A stretch of 64,000 bases of DNA from Olavius sp. associated proteobacterium Delta 1 (GTDB taxonomy: Bacteria; Desulfobacterota; Desulfobacteria; Desulfobacterales; JAFDCJ01). A program made the position numbers and the translations under genes. Below, piece after piece: positions 35,858-45,121 of this stretch. The notes under the pieces are model-generated. The model worked only from the letters and a program-made list of their open reading frames with translations. It was not told where the DNA came from and did not search any database. Position 1 is the stretch's first letter; every line of letters starts with the position of its first letter. The DNA is taken from assembly GCA_902749685.1 (NCBI GenBank), contig CACVKW010000771.1, positions 1 through 64,000 on the forward strand, in the 5' to 3' direction.

Positions 35858-37372
35858 ATGAATCTGGTAACCTTAGGAGAAAATCGACTTAGCAAAATTG
35901 GTGATATCCGTTCCTATGTATTTGAAGGTGAGGAATTTACTTCGTACCGGTTAAACGAGATGGGACGCAGGCTTGCGGGTGGCTTGAAATCGCTTGGTAT
36001 CGGCAGAGGAGACCATATTGTCGTCTCCATGCCAAACTCTCCGGAAGTGTTTACCTGCTTTCAGGCGATCTGGCGCATCGGGGCGGTGATTGTACCCATT
36101 ATGTTCCTGTTGGGCGAAAACGAGACGCGCTATATTCTGGATCACTCAGATGCCAAGGCTGTTATTACCAGCAAGGATCACCTGGGAAAAATTGAAAATG
36201 CGTGCCAGGGTATTGGCCATATCAAACAGATTATTGTGCTGGGCGGCGAGGACAAAGACGGCCGGGTAGATTTTTACAGACTTTTGAACAACAGTGAACC
36301 TGAACCCAACTTTGAGGAAATGGAGGAAAGTGATGTTGCATTGATGATTTACACATCCGGAACCACCGGACAGCCGAAAGGGGTCATGCTTTCACACAGC
36401 AACCTGTATCAAAATGCGATCGCCACCTGGCAAGCCTCAGAGGCGAGCAAGCCCGACACGACGATTTTATGCTTGCCGCTTGCGCATTCCTTTGGCGTTG
36501 TGGTTATGAACTCGGGCTTTTGTTCTCCATTTGAGGAATCTTACGGTGTACTTATGTCCTGGTTTGATCCGGAAGAGGTTTTTCGTTTGATTGAAAAATA
36601 CCGGGCCACCCAGTTCATTGGTGTCCCCACCATGTATCAGATACTGCTGAACCACCCGGCAGCTGATAAATACGATATAAGCTCGCTGGAAAGATGCTCT
36701 ATCAGCGCCGCCCCGGTAACCGAGGAACTCTACCGGGCGTTTACCACCAAATTCAACTGCAATATGTATGAAGGCTATGGGTTGACCGAAGCATCGCCGG
36801 CGGTTGCGATTGAACGCCGAAGCATGCCGCGAAAAATCGGTTCGACCGGAATCCCAATGCCCGGAGTGGAGGTGAAAATATTTGACCATCAAGACAATGA
36901 ATTACCGGCCGGGCAACAGGGGGAAATCGTGGTTAATGGTCCCAATGTCATGCTGGGGTATTATAAACGGCCAGCTGAAACGGCCGAAGCGCTGCGGGGT
37001 GGTTGGCTTCATACGGGAGATGTGGGCTACTGCGATGAAGACGGCTATCTTTTCATCACCGATCGAATCAAAGATATGATCATCAAAGGCGGCTACAACA
37101 TCTACCCGAGCGAAATCGAGGGTTGCCTGGAAGAACATCCGGGCGTCGGAGAAGTCTCTGTCATCGGAATTGCTGATGAAAAATACGGCGAGGAAATTGT
37201 GGCCTTTATCGTCAGGATGCCCGGTCAGGAACTGGCCGAGGAGGCAGTAATCGAATTTGCAAAGTCAAAAATAACGCCTTTTAAAGCGCCTTCGCAGGTG
37301 AAGTTCATAGAGGGACTGCCAAAATCTCTGGTGGGCAAAGTGCTTAAGAAGGAGCTCCGGAAAATGGTATAG
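35858..37372 (+). CDS. AMP-forming acyl-CoA synthetase (FadD/AMP-binding family)
   Basis: A 504-aa acid-CoA ligase. The A3 loop IYTSGTTGQPKGVML lies near residues 164-178, A5 is YGLTEASP near 307-314, the hinge is GDVGYCDEDGYLFITDRIKDM with GGYNIYPSEIE, and the A10 lysine is in SLVGKVLKKELRK. All catalytic motifs are intact. The size fits medium- or long-chain fatty acid or aromatic acid ligases, and the substrate is not deducible. AAAGGG stands nine bases before the ATG. It converges on a second ligase with about 250 bp between them. Confidence 0.92.
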   Translation: MNLVTLGENRLSKIGDIRSYVFEGEEFTSYRLNEMGRRLAGGLKSLGIGRGDHIVVSMPNSPEVFTCFQAIWRIGAVIVPIMFLLGENETRYILDHSDAKAVITSKDHLGKIENACQGIGHIKQIIVLGGEDKDGRVDFYRLLNNSEPEPNFEEMEESDVALMIYTSGTTGQPKGVMLSHSNLYQNAIATWQASEASKPDTTILCLPLAHSFGVVVMNSGFCSPFEESYGVLMSWFDPEEVFRLIEKYRATQFIGVPTMYQILLNHPAADKYDISSLERCSISAAPVTEELYRAFTTKFNCNMYEGYGLTEASPAVAIERRSMPRKIGSTGIPMPGVEVKIFDHQDNELPAGQQGEIVVNGPNVMLGYYKRPAETAEALRGGWLHTGDVGYCDEDGYLFITDRIKDMIIKGGYNIYPSEIEGCLEEHPGVGEVSVIGIADEKYGEEIVAFIVRMPGQELAEEAVIEFAKSKITPFKAPSQVKFIEGLPKSLVGKVLKKELRKMV

Positions 37373-37619
37373 GCGGCTAGCGGGGCATCTTTTATAGATA
37401 TTAATGACAGGACAACGATTTTATTCTTCGACATTCATGATTCGATATTAGTATTTTCGCCTTCCAGTGAGAGCCCGCAAGGTCCAAGTTTTTATTTGGA
37501 TCAAAATGGCCGCTCCAGCTCCGGTGGCGGCGCTGGCAACGGCCTGCCCTCCGCAGCCTGAAAGGCGAGGGCGGGCTCCTGAAACCTTCTGTTCCCCTAC
37601 GATTGGCTGAAAGATAATC

Positions 37620-39332
37620 TTATTCTTTTTTCACCCGCAATACTTTCTTGTCGATCTTGCCGACGGCCGTCAGCGGCATCTCATTGATGATTTCGATAAC
37701 CTTGGGCACTTCGTAAGGCGAACACTTTTCTTGCGCGAATTTAGTAATATCTTCCTTCAGGGCTTCCTGGTTGCCGTCATAATTGTAAAGCGGATCCAAT
37801 TGCACATAGGCTTTGACGATCTCCGATCCCGGGCGCTGGGGATTGTCCACCCCGATCAGTGCCAGTATGCCGATGGCGGGATGTTGCGACAGCGCATCCT
37901 CTACTTTGCTTGAAAACACTTTGAATCCGCCGACGATGATCATGTCTTTGGTGCGATCGACGATCGTTAGATAGCCGTCCTCATCCATGATGGCCACATC
38001 GCCCGTGTGCATGTAGCCGTCTTCATCAATGGTGTTTTTGGTTTCCTCCGGATTGTTGAAATACCCCTGCATGACCAGTGGGCCTTTGATGCAAATTTCT
38101 CCCGCCTCTCCCAACGCAATCGCTTCGCCGGTGGCCGGATCAACCAATTTACAGTCGACATTCATAATCGGCATCCCCACCGAGCCCAGTTTTTTATGCC
38201 CCTTGGAAGGATTCATGGTGGAAACCGGCGAGGTCTCGGTCATGCCGTAAAGCTCTAATAGTTTGCCCTCACCGATAATTTTTTCCAATTCGGCTTGGGA
38301 TTCTCTCGGAAATGGTGCGGCAGCGGAAATGCAGGTACCCAGGGTAGAGTGGTCCAGCTCTTTAAATTTGGGATCGGCCATCAGCATTTGATAAAGCGAG
38401 GGCACATTGGCCATGTTCGTTGGCTTGTATTTGTCAATTTCCTTGCAGATGTGTACCGTGTCCCTGGGATTTGGTATCAGGACTTGAGTCCAACCGAAGA
38501 AAATGGCGCTTTCGCAGACTGTCAGCCCGGCAATATGAAACATGGGAAAGCCCGACAACAAAACCCCTTGGCCCCATTCCCAGCCCAGCCATCGATTAAT
38601 GCTCAGCATATTATGAGCCGCATTGCGGTGGCTGAGCATGGCCCCTTTGGGCGCACCGGTGGTGCCGCCGGTGTACTGAATCCAGCCCAGATCATCCGGG
38701 GTTATATCCACTTCGACCGCAGCGGCCGAGCTGCGCTTTAAGACATCCCTGTGATATTCGAGTACGGTTTTGCCTGCCAGGGGGGTTAATTTGCCGGAAG
38801 GGATTTTTTTGAGCAGTTTGCCCAGGATCTGTTTGATTTTGGGAAGAAATCCCGCCACACTGGCAGCCACCACCAACTTAAGTTGCGGAATGTCATCGGC
38901 TATTTTGACGATGTGTCCCGCGAAAATGGCATCCAATGTGACCAGGGCTACTTTTTTGCCGGTGCTGCCCAGGTCATTTAGCTGGTATTTGATTTGCTCA
39001 GCCGAGAGCAGCGGGGAAACCCCGGATATAATGCAACCGGCCCGCAGCGCACCGATCAGGGAAATCACGTATTCCGGCAGGTTCGGCAGATTTATACCAA
39101 CGATATCACCCTTTTCAAAACCGTTTTCCTGCAGCATGTTGGCGAACTGATTGGCGTACTTATCAACTTCCCCGAAAGTTATGTCCACCCCTAAAAATCC
39201 CAGCGCCGTCTTATCCGGGACCTGTTCAAAGGCTTTTTTAATCATTGCGACGTAAGTCGTATCAAATTGTCCTGGATCCAAATCCTCCAGTCCGTCATCC
39301 CAGCTATTCCGCCAAAACCTTTCAGCATACAT
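37620..39332 (-). CDS. long-chain fatty acid--CoA ligase (FadD-like)
   Basis: A 570-aa AMP-forming ligase with the longer FadD N-terminus (ERFWRNSWDDGLEDL...). Motifs are QYTGGTTGAPKGAMLSHRN (A3), YGMTETSPVSTMN (A5), GDVAIMDEDGYLTIVDRTKDMIIVGGFKVFSSKVE (hinge) and TAVGKIDKKVL (A10 lysine). It activates fatty acids to acyl-CoA for beta-oxidation or membrane lipid synthesis. GGGGGAAAG lies just before the ATG. With the neighbouring ligase and the PaaK-like enzyme, the window encodes three CoA ligases, typical of bacteria that oxidise organic acids. Confidence 0.93.
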   Translation of the reverse strand: MYAERFWRNSWDDGLEDLDPGQFDTTYVAMIKKAFEQVPDKTALGFLGVDITFGEVDKYANQFANMLQENGFEKGDIVGINLPNLPEYVISLIGALRAGCIISGVSPLLSAEQIKYQLNDLGSTGKKVALVTLDAIFAGHIVKIADDIPQLKLVVAASVAGFLPKIKQILGKLLKKIPSGKLTPLAGKTVLEYHRDVLKRSSAAAVEVDITPDDLGWIQYTGGTTGAPKGAMLSHRNAAHNMLSINRWLGWEWGQGVLLSGFPMFHIAGLTVCESAIFFGWTQVLIPNPRDTVHICKEIDKYKPTNMANVPSLYQMLMADPKFKELDHSTLGTCISAAAPFPRESQAELEKIIGEGKLLELYGMTETSPVSTMNPSKGHKKLGSVGMPIMNVDCKLVDPATGEAIALGEAGEICIKGPLVMQGYFNNPEETKNTIDEDGYMHTGDVAIMDEDGYLTIVDRTKDMIIVGGFKVFSSKVEDALSQHPAIGILALIGVDNPQRPGSEIVKAYVQLDPLYNYDGNQEALKEDITKFAQEKCSPYEVPKVIEIINEMPLTAVGKIDKKVLRVKKE

Positions 39333-39932
39333 AGTTCTTTCCCCCTTTCTTATTCAGACTATGCCCCTAAGAGCAAAGTCGGCTCAGGTTCAATCCCTGG
39401 AAATATTTGAAAGTTACATTATGGGGTTATAAAATATCGGTTAACGTCAATTGACGTCGGATTATATCAAGGGGATTTAGGCTCGCAGCCAGAACGATTT
39501 GAAATGTTTATCATTCTCTGACGGGTCATCGCGTTTACTTGTCGTTGGTGCCTGTGAATAAGCAGTCGAACTGTACCTGACTAATACGACAGTGCGGGTG
39601 ATGTCAAGAAATTCATGATTTCATGGGTGCCGGTCCAGATCCGGCTTAAGCGAATATCCGGATTGTTTTATAAAACATGGCTCCACCTATCATATTGTGA
39701 TAGACAGGATAATGAAGGGCTTTGATATGTCGGCTTCTTCAGATGTTACGTACCGCTACCGGCATTAAGCAGGGTCGATTGATTTTGCAATTGTTTTTTG
39801 ACCATAAATCAACCGGATAGGGTTAAGATGTGCTTCATTAATATTATTTTTGTCTTGATCTTTATCTTTTATGGACCGATATTTAATAATTAGATAGGCG
39901 AATCAATAAAATATAGGCGGAGAATCACAGAG
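39333..39932. other. 600-bp intergenic region, nothing recognised
   Basis: No open frame with a plausible ribosome site, tRNA or strong hairpin. It lies between the FadD-like ligase, transcribed leftward, and a small membrane protein gene transcribed rightward, so promoters for both are expected. The stretch 39780-39920 is clearly AT-rich. Confidence 0.4.
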
Positions 39933-40244
39933 ATGAGTAAATTAGAAAAAAGGCTTGTTTTATTTGCGCTGGTGTTTGTCGTCATTTATCTTGGCGCGGC
40001 GGTCGTAACCATCAACACGCGAATCAACAAAGAAGACAGAATCGAACGGCTCGAATCCACCAAGATAACCTCCACGGAAGGAAGATTGTTGATGGCGGAA
40101 CTATTTCTACCGATGATGATTCTTTTCACCCTCACAGTCTGCTTTATCGTTGTCAGAAAACAGCGCGCGAAAAAAATGCTGCAGCTGGATGAACCCGATG
40201 AAGAATTCGAATTTCCTCCGGATCACCCGCAGGATGAGAACTGA
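39933..40244 (+). CDS. small membrane protein, 103 aa
   Basis: I do not recognise a family. The product has two hydrophobic helices (about residues 8-28, LVLFALVFVVIYLGAAVVTI, and 55-75, LFLPMMILFTLTVCFIVV). A charged loop (NKEDRIERLEST) separates them, and a strongly acidic cytoplasmic tail follows (DEPDEEFEFPPDHPQDEN). GGCGGAG stands upstream of the ATG. Its stop is 7 bp from the 3' end of the giant zinc-ribbon gene on the other strand. Confidence 0.7.
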   Translation: MSKLEKRLVLFALVFVVIYLGAAVVTINTRINKEDRIERLESTKITSTEGRLLMAELFLPMMILFTLTVCFIVVRKQRAKKMLQLDEPDEEFEFPPDHPQDEN

Positions 40245-40251
40245 GGGCGGA

Positions 40252-43200
40252 TTAATTATCAATGTACCTGGCTTCGACCCAACCCTTGTTGTAATACCCG
40301 TCCGGTAAATACGTGAGCCTCTCGCCCCTTAACGATTTCATGAAAACTTGTCCCCACTGCAGGAAAAATGTCGGCTGGGATTTGTCCTCCGGAATGGCCA
40401 CCAGGTCAGGATGGCGGGTCAGGGATGTTGTGGTAATGGTTCCCTTGTGCCAGGCAAAGCGGGATTTTTTGGAACGGCGATTGTAATCTTTTTTGACGCC
40501 GTTTGTTTCAACACCGGACAGCACGGTGAAATAGTATCCTTTGTAAGGCCTGACCTGGTAGCCGAAACGATCCTGCCCGGCAGGATCCGAATGGGCGATT
40601 TCCCGGCCGATCAGATTCAGGGGTTTCTTCTGCTTACTGTGGTACAGATAATAAAGTCCTGCCAGGTCATCACCGTAATAGGATCGATCTGCACGGCGGG
40701 CATGATCAATGGTTTTAATTGTCTTAACGACCTCGCGTTGATTTTCGATGGTCAGTTTGAATGCCTGATAGGCCTTTTCATCCAGCGGGCGCTGCCGGAT
40801 ATCAAACGGGATCAGTTCTTCCAGGGCCTTCGTGGAAACATCCATTTCGAATTTAGCCGGCACGCCCCAGAAATAAATGACCCGTTTGCCGCCTTTATTG
40901 CGGGTGTATTGGTCCTGCTTTAACCGCTTGCCCCGTGCATCGTAAGCCATGGTCTGGATGACATCGGCGTTACCGGCACTGAAAGTGATTTCATTTTTGT
41001 TAAATTCAATCGAAACCTGATCACCGGATGGAAGCAATTGTGGAGCCGGTTGACGGCTGCTTTTCGGGTCAAAGACTAACCGAGAGATATCTGTATGCAG
41101 ATTGAGTTGAACTTTGCCGAAGGCGGCGCTGGCCTGTTTAAGTTTGCCCTTGTCGAATGTAAAACTGAAATCTTTTGTGCTCTGGGCGGAGCTGCCGTTC
41201 AATAACCGCGGGTTATTGCGGCCGAAAAAATGAGCTTCCCAGACGGCATGTCCGCTGAAAGGGCCCTGGGGCAGCTTGATAGAAAGACTATCGTTCCAGG
41301 ATCCCTCCTGTCCCTCGGTCCACACCACAGCCAGGTTCTTCAAATCTTCGGGTGTAAAATTAACATAGGTTGGTATTGGATGGAGATTAAAACGCATCCG
41401 GACCGGAATTTCAGGCTCGCGGGATAGGACCAGCTCGTTGCCCTGGTTTAAATCCACTTCTATTTCAAAGGGGTAATCCAATATTTCGCGGGTGACCACG
41501 ACCTTGAGGGAACTGATAATTCCCTCAAAGCGGGTAGATACCGATGACGGCGTGCTCATGGATTCTCTGGATGCCAGCGCCTTGCCGGTTTGATCATAGG
41601 CGAGCAGCCGCATGGATTCGCCGCCGCTGCTGCTGACCTGGGCCACATCTTTTTCGAGCCGACCCAGCGTGACACGGATTCCGGCGGCTTCTTTGACGCT
41701 GCCCGGTTGATTCTCAGCGGCAAAGTCTAAAACCTCGAGGGCAACCGGCACGGTCAGATGGAAATAGATCGAGGCCTTTGCGAGATCGTCCGGTGGGGTT
41801 CCCGCCTTGACGTTAAGGGAAATATTGCCGGGAAATAAACTGCCGGGTTGGATCCGGGGTTTAAATTTACTTTCCTCAACCCGCAGGACCTCTCTTCCGT
41901 CGGGTGATGTGATGGATTTCGCCTCATAGGTCATTTCTGCCAGGGCGGCATTGGGCAGATCTATGGTGTCCAGATCAAGCGTCATCTGGGGTTTATCCTC
42001 TCGATCCCAGTAATGACCCGGGAAGAGGCTGTCTTTGACCATCTGAGGAATTTTTGTTTTTAGCTGGTCGGTGTCAACGGCGGTGACGATATCCGGCTCG
42101 GTTGCATAGCGAGTTTCCACTTGACCTGGTGTGGGGGATAGATCCATGCTGCCGGCAAAAAGCTGCCCGATGGTGGCTGCCGTCAGGGCCGTTAAAAACG
42201 CTTCATCCTCCTTTTTCGACCAGCTGAAATCAAGAGCCAGGCGATTGTTTTTGAAATCAAGCCTGTGTTGATAGCGTTGATCCTGAAACAATTCGATGAG
42301 ATTTCTGATGATGCCTTTAATTTCAGAATCTGCCGGATTTGCGGCGGCAAGCTGTCGATATACTTTTTCTCCATCCACACCGGGTCGAAACTGCTGAGCA
42401 TAGCTCAGTGCGCGTCCTTTTTGACCGGTAAAACGAAATCCCAGCGCCAGGACATCGACAGGTTTCAGGGAACCGGCGAGCTGAGATACGATGGTGCTGC
42501 CCATGCCCGCAATCATAGCGGTCTGGGGATTAGCCTGGACGGCGGGATGATTCTGGATTTTCTTTTCCCATCCCGGAATAATATTTTCAGGAACGCGGAT
42601 TGCGATGGCTGCCAGATCTTGCCGTTTACCGGTTGTTTTTGCGAACTTCGCAACCATGGAGTTCGATATTAAATGTGGGTTTTCTTTTACTGCAGCGGAA
42701 AAAGACACTGGCGCCAGTGCGGCACCGATATCGATCAATGTCACCTGGTAGGGTTCGCGGAGTAATTGGTACTTTTCTGCATCGCTGATGGCTTCTTTCT
42801 TCAGTCGATAGGTACCGCCTGGTTTGCGTGTGAAATACGCTTTGAACGATTCCTGACTGTTAAAAACATTTTCCAATTGTTGTCGGTTGCTGCCATGCGC
42901 CAGAACCAGCGGCAGCACCTGGCTATTGGGTGCAGCGTACAGGTAAAGCTCCAGTTGACTGAGCTCCATTGATTTTACCATCGCCATTATCATCTGTAGC
43001 CGGGCCGTTTTTTTATCCGGCTCCAGGCGATTTTTAAAAGCATCGAGGATCAATGGAACATTCAGATTCAACACCAAAAACGGTTCTTTATCTAACAGTT
43101 GAGATAATTCAGCTGCTTTTTCAGCTGACCCGGGGAGGTATTGATTCAACCAGTCCATCTTAACAACATTAAGATGGGCCAATGTTCCCAATATCACAGC

Positions 43201-43653
43201 CAGCAACAGGCAGGCGGCTGCAGCAAACGGCCACTTTTTTTTGCGAGGCCGGGTATCGGGCGGCGGCGTCTCTTGCGACATCTTATCCCGTTTAGAAACC
43301 GGTTGTTTCTCTTGATGCACATCGGGCTGGGTGGGGCCATCAGCTGTTTTGATGGCTTCTTCTCGCGGCAATTGAATTTTGTACCCACAGGCCTTACATC
43401 TGACCGCCCTGATGTCGGGCGGAATTTTATTCTGGCTGATTTTATATTTTTTTCCGCAGCCGGCACACCCTATACGAATAAGATCATTTTTACCTGTAGG
43501 TGGTACAGCAAGTTTGGCTGATGCCTTAGCAGGAGCTTCTTTTAGCGGTATTAAGTGGCCGCAGGCCCTGCAGTTGGCATTTTTGACACGTGAAGGCAGC
43601 TTGGCTTCATTGATGACATATTTTTTTTGGCAGTTTGGACAGGTAATTTTCAT
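40252..43653 (-). CDS. very large membrane protein with two MJ0042 zinc ribbons, unknown function
   Basis: A 1133-aa protein. Two N-terminal zinc-finger domains of the MJ0042 type are plain: Cys5/Cys8/Cys28/Cys31 and Cys63/Cys66/Cys86/Cys89, each CxxC-x19-CxxC. A Lys/Pro-rich linker leads to one membrane helix at about 141-159 (WPFAAAACLLLAVILGTLA). The remaining ~970 residues should be periplasmic and are rich in predicted beta strands, including repeated Thr/Ser-rich segments and a C-terminal Tyr/Lys-rich region (YYGDDLAGLYYLYHSK, ERLTYLPDGYYNKGWVEARY). I recognise no catalytic motif there. The gene starts two bases after the HNH gene's stop, so the two form an operon. It has the architecture of a zinc-ribbon membrane sensor or adaptor, but the role is unknown. 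Confidence 0.8.
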   Translation of the reverse strand: MKITCPNCQKKYVINEAKLPSRVKNANCRACGHLIPLKEAPAKASAKLAVPPTGKNDLIRIGCAGCGKKYKISQNKIPPDIRAVRCKACGYKIQLPREEAIKTADGPTQPDVHQEKQPVSKRDKMSQETPPPDTRPRKKKWPFAAAACLLLAVILGTLAHLNVVKMDWLNQYLPGSAEKAAELSQLLDKEPFLVLNLNVPLILDAFKNRLEPDKKTARLQMIMAMVKSMELSQLELYLYAAPNSQVLPLVLAHGSNRQQLENVFNSQESFKAYFTRKPGGTYRLKKEAISDAEKYQLLREPYQVTLIDIGAALAPVSFSAAVKENPHLISNSMVAKFAKTTGKRQDLAAIAIRVPENIIPGWEKKIQNHPAVQANPQTAMIAGMGSTIVSQLAGSLKPVDVLALGFRFTGQKGRALSYAQQFRPGVDGEKVYRQLAAANPADSEIKGIIRNLIELFQDQRYQHRLDFKNNRLALDFSWSKKEDEAFLTALTAATIGQLFAGSMDLSPTPGQVETRYATEPDIVTAVDTDQLKTKIPQMVKDSLFPGHYWDREDKPQMTLDLDTIDLPNAALAEMTYEAKSITSPDGREVLRVEESKFKPRIQPGSLFPGNISLNVKAGTPPDDLAKASIYFHLTVPVALEVLDFAAENQPGSVKEAAGIRVTLGRLEKDVAQVSSSGGESMRLLAYDQTGKALASRESMSTPSSVSTRFEGIISSLKVVVTREILDYPFEIEVDLNQGNELVLSREPEIPVRMRFNLHPIPTYVNFTPEDLKNLAVVWTEGQEGSWNDSLSIKLPQGPFSGHAVWEAHFFGRNNPRLLNGSSAQSTKDFSFTFDKGKLKQASAAFGKVQLNLHTDISRLVFDPKSSRQPAPQLLPSGDQVSIEFNKNEITFSAGNADVIQTMAYDARGKRLKQDQYTRNKGGKRVIYFWGVPAKFEMDVSTKALEELIPFDIRQRPLDEKAYQAFKLTIENQREVVKTIKTIDHARRADRSYYGDDLAGLYYLYHSKQKKPLNLIGREIAHSDPAGQDRFGYQVRPYKGYYFTVLSGVETNGVKKDYNRRSKKSRFAWHKGTITTTSLTRHPDLVAIPEDKSQPTFFLQWGQVFMKSLRGERLTYLPDGYYNKGWVEARYIDN

Positions 43654-43654
43654 A

Positions 43655-43975
43655 TCAGGAGTAGGTCGGGTCGAACTTTTTCAGGTATTGCTCCCATTCC
43701 ATGGGAAGCAGTTGTTTTTTGGCATTGTTGCACTCTTTGCAGCATGGCACCACGTTGCCTTTGGTGCTTTTTCCGCCGCGGGATACCGGTACAATGTGAT
43801 CCATGGTCAGCTCTTTCGGCATAGTCGATCGTCCGCAGTAGTGACAGGTCCCTTTCGCCAGTCGTCTTTTCCACCACTGGGAATCCCTCAACTCCCTTGC
43901 TTTGTTGCGCTCCCGGTTAAGATCATCCTGCCCCAGATCATAGGCAAACGGTTTTATGGTTTTTTTGCGTTTCAT
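43655..43975 (-). CDS. HNH endonuclease
   Basis: A 106-aa protein with the HNH fold: CHYCGR (first zinc pair), LTMDHIVPVSRGGKSTKGNVVPCC (DH...N), and CKECNNAKK (second zinc pair). This is the small McrA/5-methylcytosine-type HNH module common in bacteria, with a basic N-terminus (MKRKKTIKPFAYDLG). The biological role is not known. It may nick DNA or act in repair or defence. It begins eight bases after CAGGGCGG and is followed immediately by the giant zinc-ribbon gene. Confidence 0.9.
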   Translation of the reverse strand: MKRKKTIKPFAYDLGQDDLNRERNKARELRDSQWWKRRLAKGTCHYCGRSTMPKELTMDHIVPVSRGGKSTKGNVVPCCKECNNAKKQLLPMEWEQYLKKFDPTYS

Positions 43976-43980
43976 AATTA

Positions 43981-44009
43981 ATCCGCCCTGGAAAATATTA
44001 CATCCAGGG
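43981..44009. repeat. CAGGGCGGATTAATT hairpin upstream of the HNH gene
   Basis: CCCTGG (43986-43991) pairs with CCAGGG (44004-44009). On the minus strand the sequence reads CCAGGGCGGATTAATT directly before the HNH start codon. It is a member of the hairpin family found at other gene starts in the window. The rest of the gap to 44227 has no gene. Confidence 0.5.
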
Positions 44010-44227
44010 TTGTAGATTTTTCTTTAAAGACTGATAAACATTGTTAGCCCTGAGCGCCGGCGGTTTAATTACTTTTTGCTGCGCTTTTTTTTATTTAGTA
44101 TTTAAAGATGCAACGTCCAAGTGATTTTGGCCAGTGCCGACAGAAAGCTAGTTTGCAATGTACTGTTAGTAAGGCCTCGCACATTGAGAAATTGGAACGT
44201 TATTGTGAAAACAAACGCGCTGACCAA

Positions 44228-45121
44228 TCAACCAATCCCGCACAGCCAGGCCTGGATTTCCTCGTGCAATATTTTATAGTATGCCTCTGAGCCCTCCAGA
44301 CCTTTTCGGCCAAAAAAATAGTTAACTTCGAGCAGCATGGGTTCGGGATCGTCAATTTCCGATGAAAAAATAACATCGAAGCCGGCCAGGTTAATTCCCG
44401 TTTTTTGACACACTTCCTTGACCACGGCAACCGCTTTTTGCTGCAGCCCGGGCTCAGCTTTTGATTCAATAACAGCCCCTTTGCTCAAATTGGTATAAAA
44501 GGCATGCATGCTCTGTTGGACGCGCCAGTAGGAAATAAAGCGATTTCCGATAACGACTACCCGCAGGGTCTTATTGCCGGATGCAATATATTCCTGTAAC
44601 AGAAACCCGGCTTGTCCTGATTTTTCAAACTCGGCTGTCTGCTTTAATGTTTTTTGTAATTGTTCGGCTGAATTTACCAAGTATACCGTATCCCCTTCAC
44701 CACCCCAGTCAAGTTTTATAACAATCGGATATTCAGAGGGAAACGGTTCTGATTTCGGGTGGAATCGCTTTTGAAATGAAGCGATATTATAATATATTTC
44801 GGTTGACGGATGCTTGGCGTTGATTTCCCGAAACAGTTTTATCTGACCGATTTTCCCCGGGTATTTAAACTTGGCATCATAATTCGGAAACACATTTGAG
44901 CAGTTTGCCCGCGCCATTTCATACAATGATTGGTAGCACCCCTGGCCTAAAATCACGGCCTTTGCAGCCTGGATAGCCGCAAGGTCCTCACCGTTGGGCT
45001 TACGCCCGGCGCAGATAATATTTTTGTCGGCCTCAAATAGGGGATGATAGGAAACGATCATTTTTTTTGGGATGAAAAAACGCAGAACATATTTTGAAGG
45101 ACCGGGACAGCAAGGAATCAA
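44228..45121 (-). CDS. ATP-grasp domain protein at the end of the pilus operon
   Basis: A RimK-like ATP-grasp protein of 297 aa. Visible elements are YPIVIKLDWGGEGDTVYLV (ATP-binding Lys and Gly-rich loop), FLLQEYIASGNKTLRVVVIGN (Glu and Arg of the grasp), and MLLEVNYFFGRKG (Mg-binding Glu-x-Asn). Such enzymes ligate a carboxylate to an amine, for example adding Glu or a peptide to proteins or making a small metabolite. The frame starts at a TTG that overlaps the pilY1 stop (TTGA), suggesting coupling. An ATG at 45061 is the alternative start and would give 277 aa. Its place directly after pilY1 hints at modification of a pilus protein, which is inference. Confidence 0.78.
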   Translation of the reverse strand: MIPCCPGPSKYVLRFFIPKKMIVSYHPLFEADKNIICAGRKPNGEDLAAIQAAKAVILGQGCYQSLYEMARANCSNVFPNYDAKFKYPGKIGQIKLFREINAKHPSTEIYYNIASFQKRFHPKSEPFPSEYPIVIKLDWGGEGDTVYLVNSAEQLQKTLKQTAEFEKSGQAGFLLQEYIASGNKTLRVVVIGNRFISYWRVQQSMHAFYTNLSKGAVIESKAEPGLQQKAVAVVKEVCQKTGINLAGFDVIFSSEIDDPEPMLLEVNYFFGRKGLEGSEAYYKILHEEIQAWLCGIG

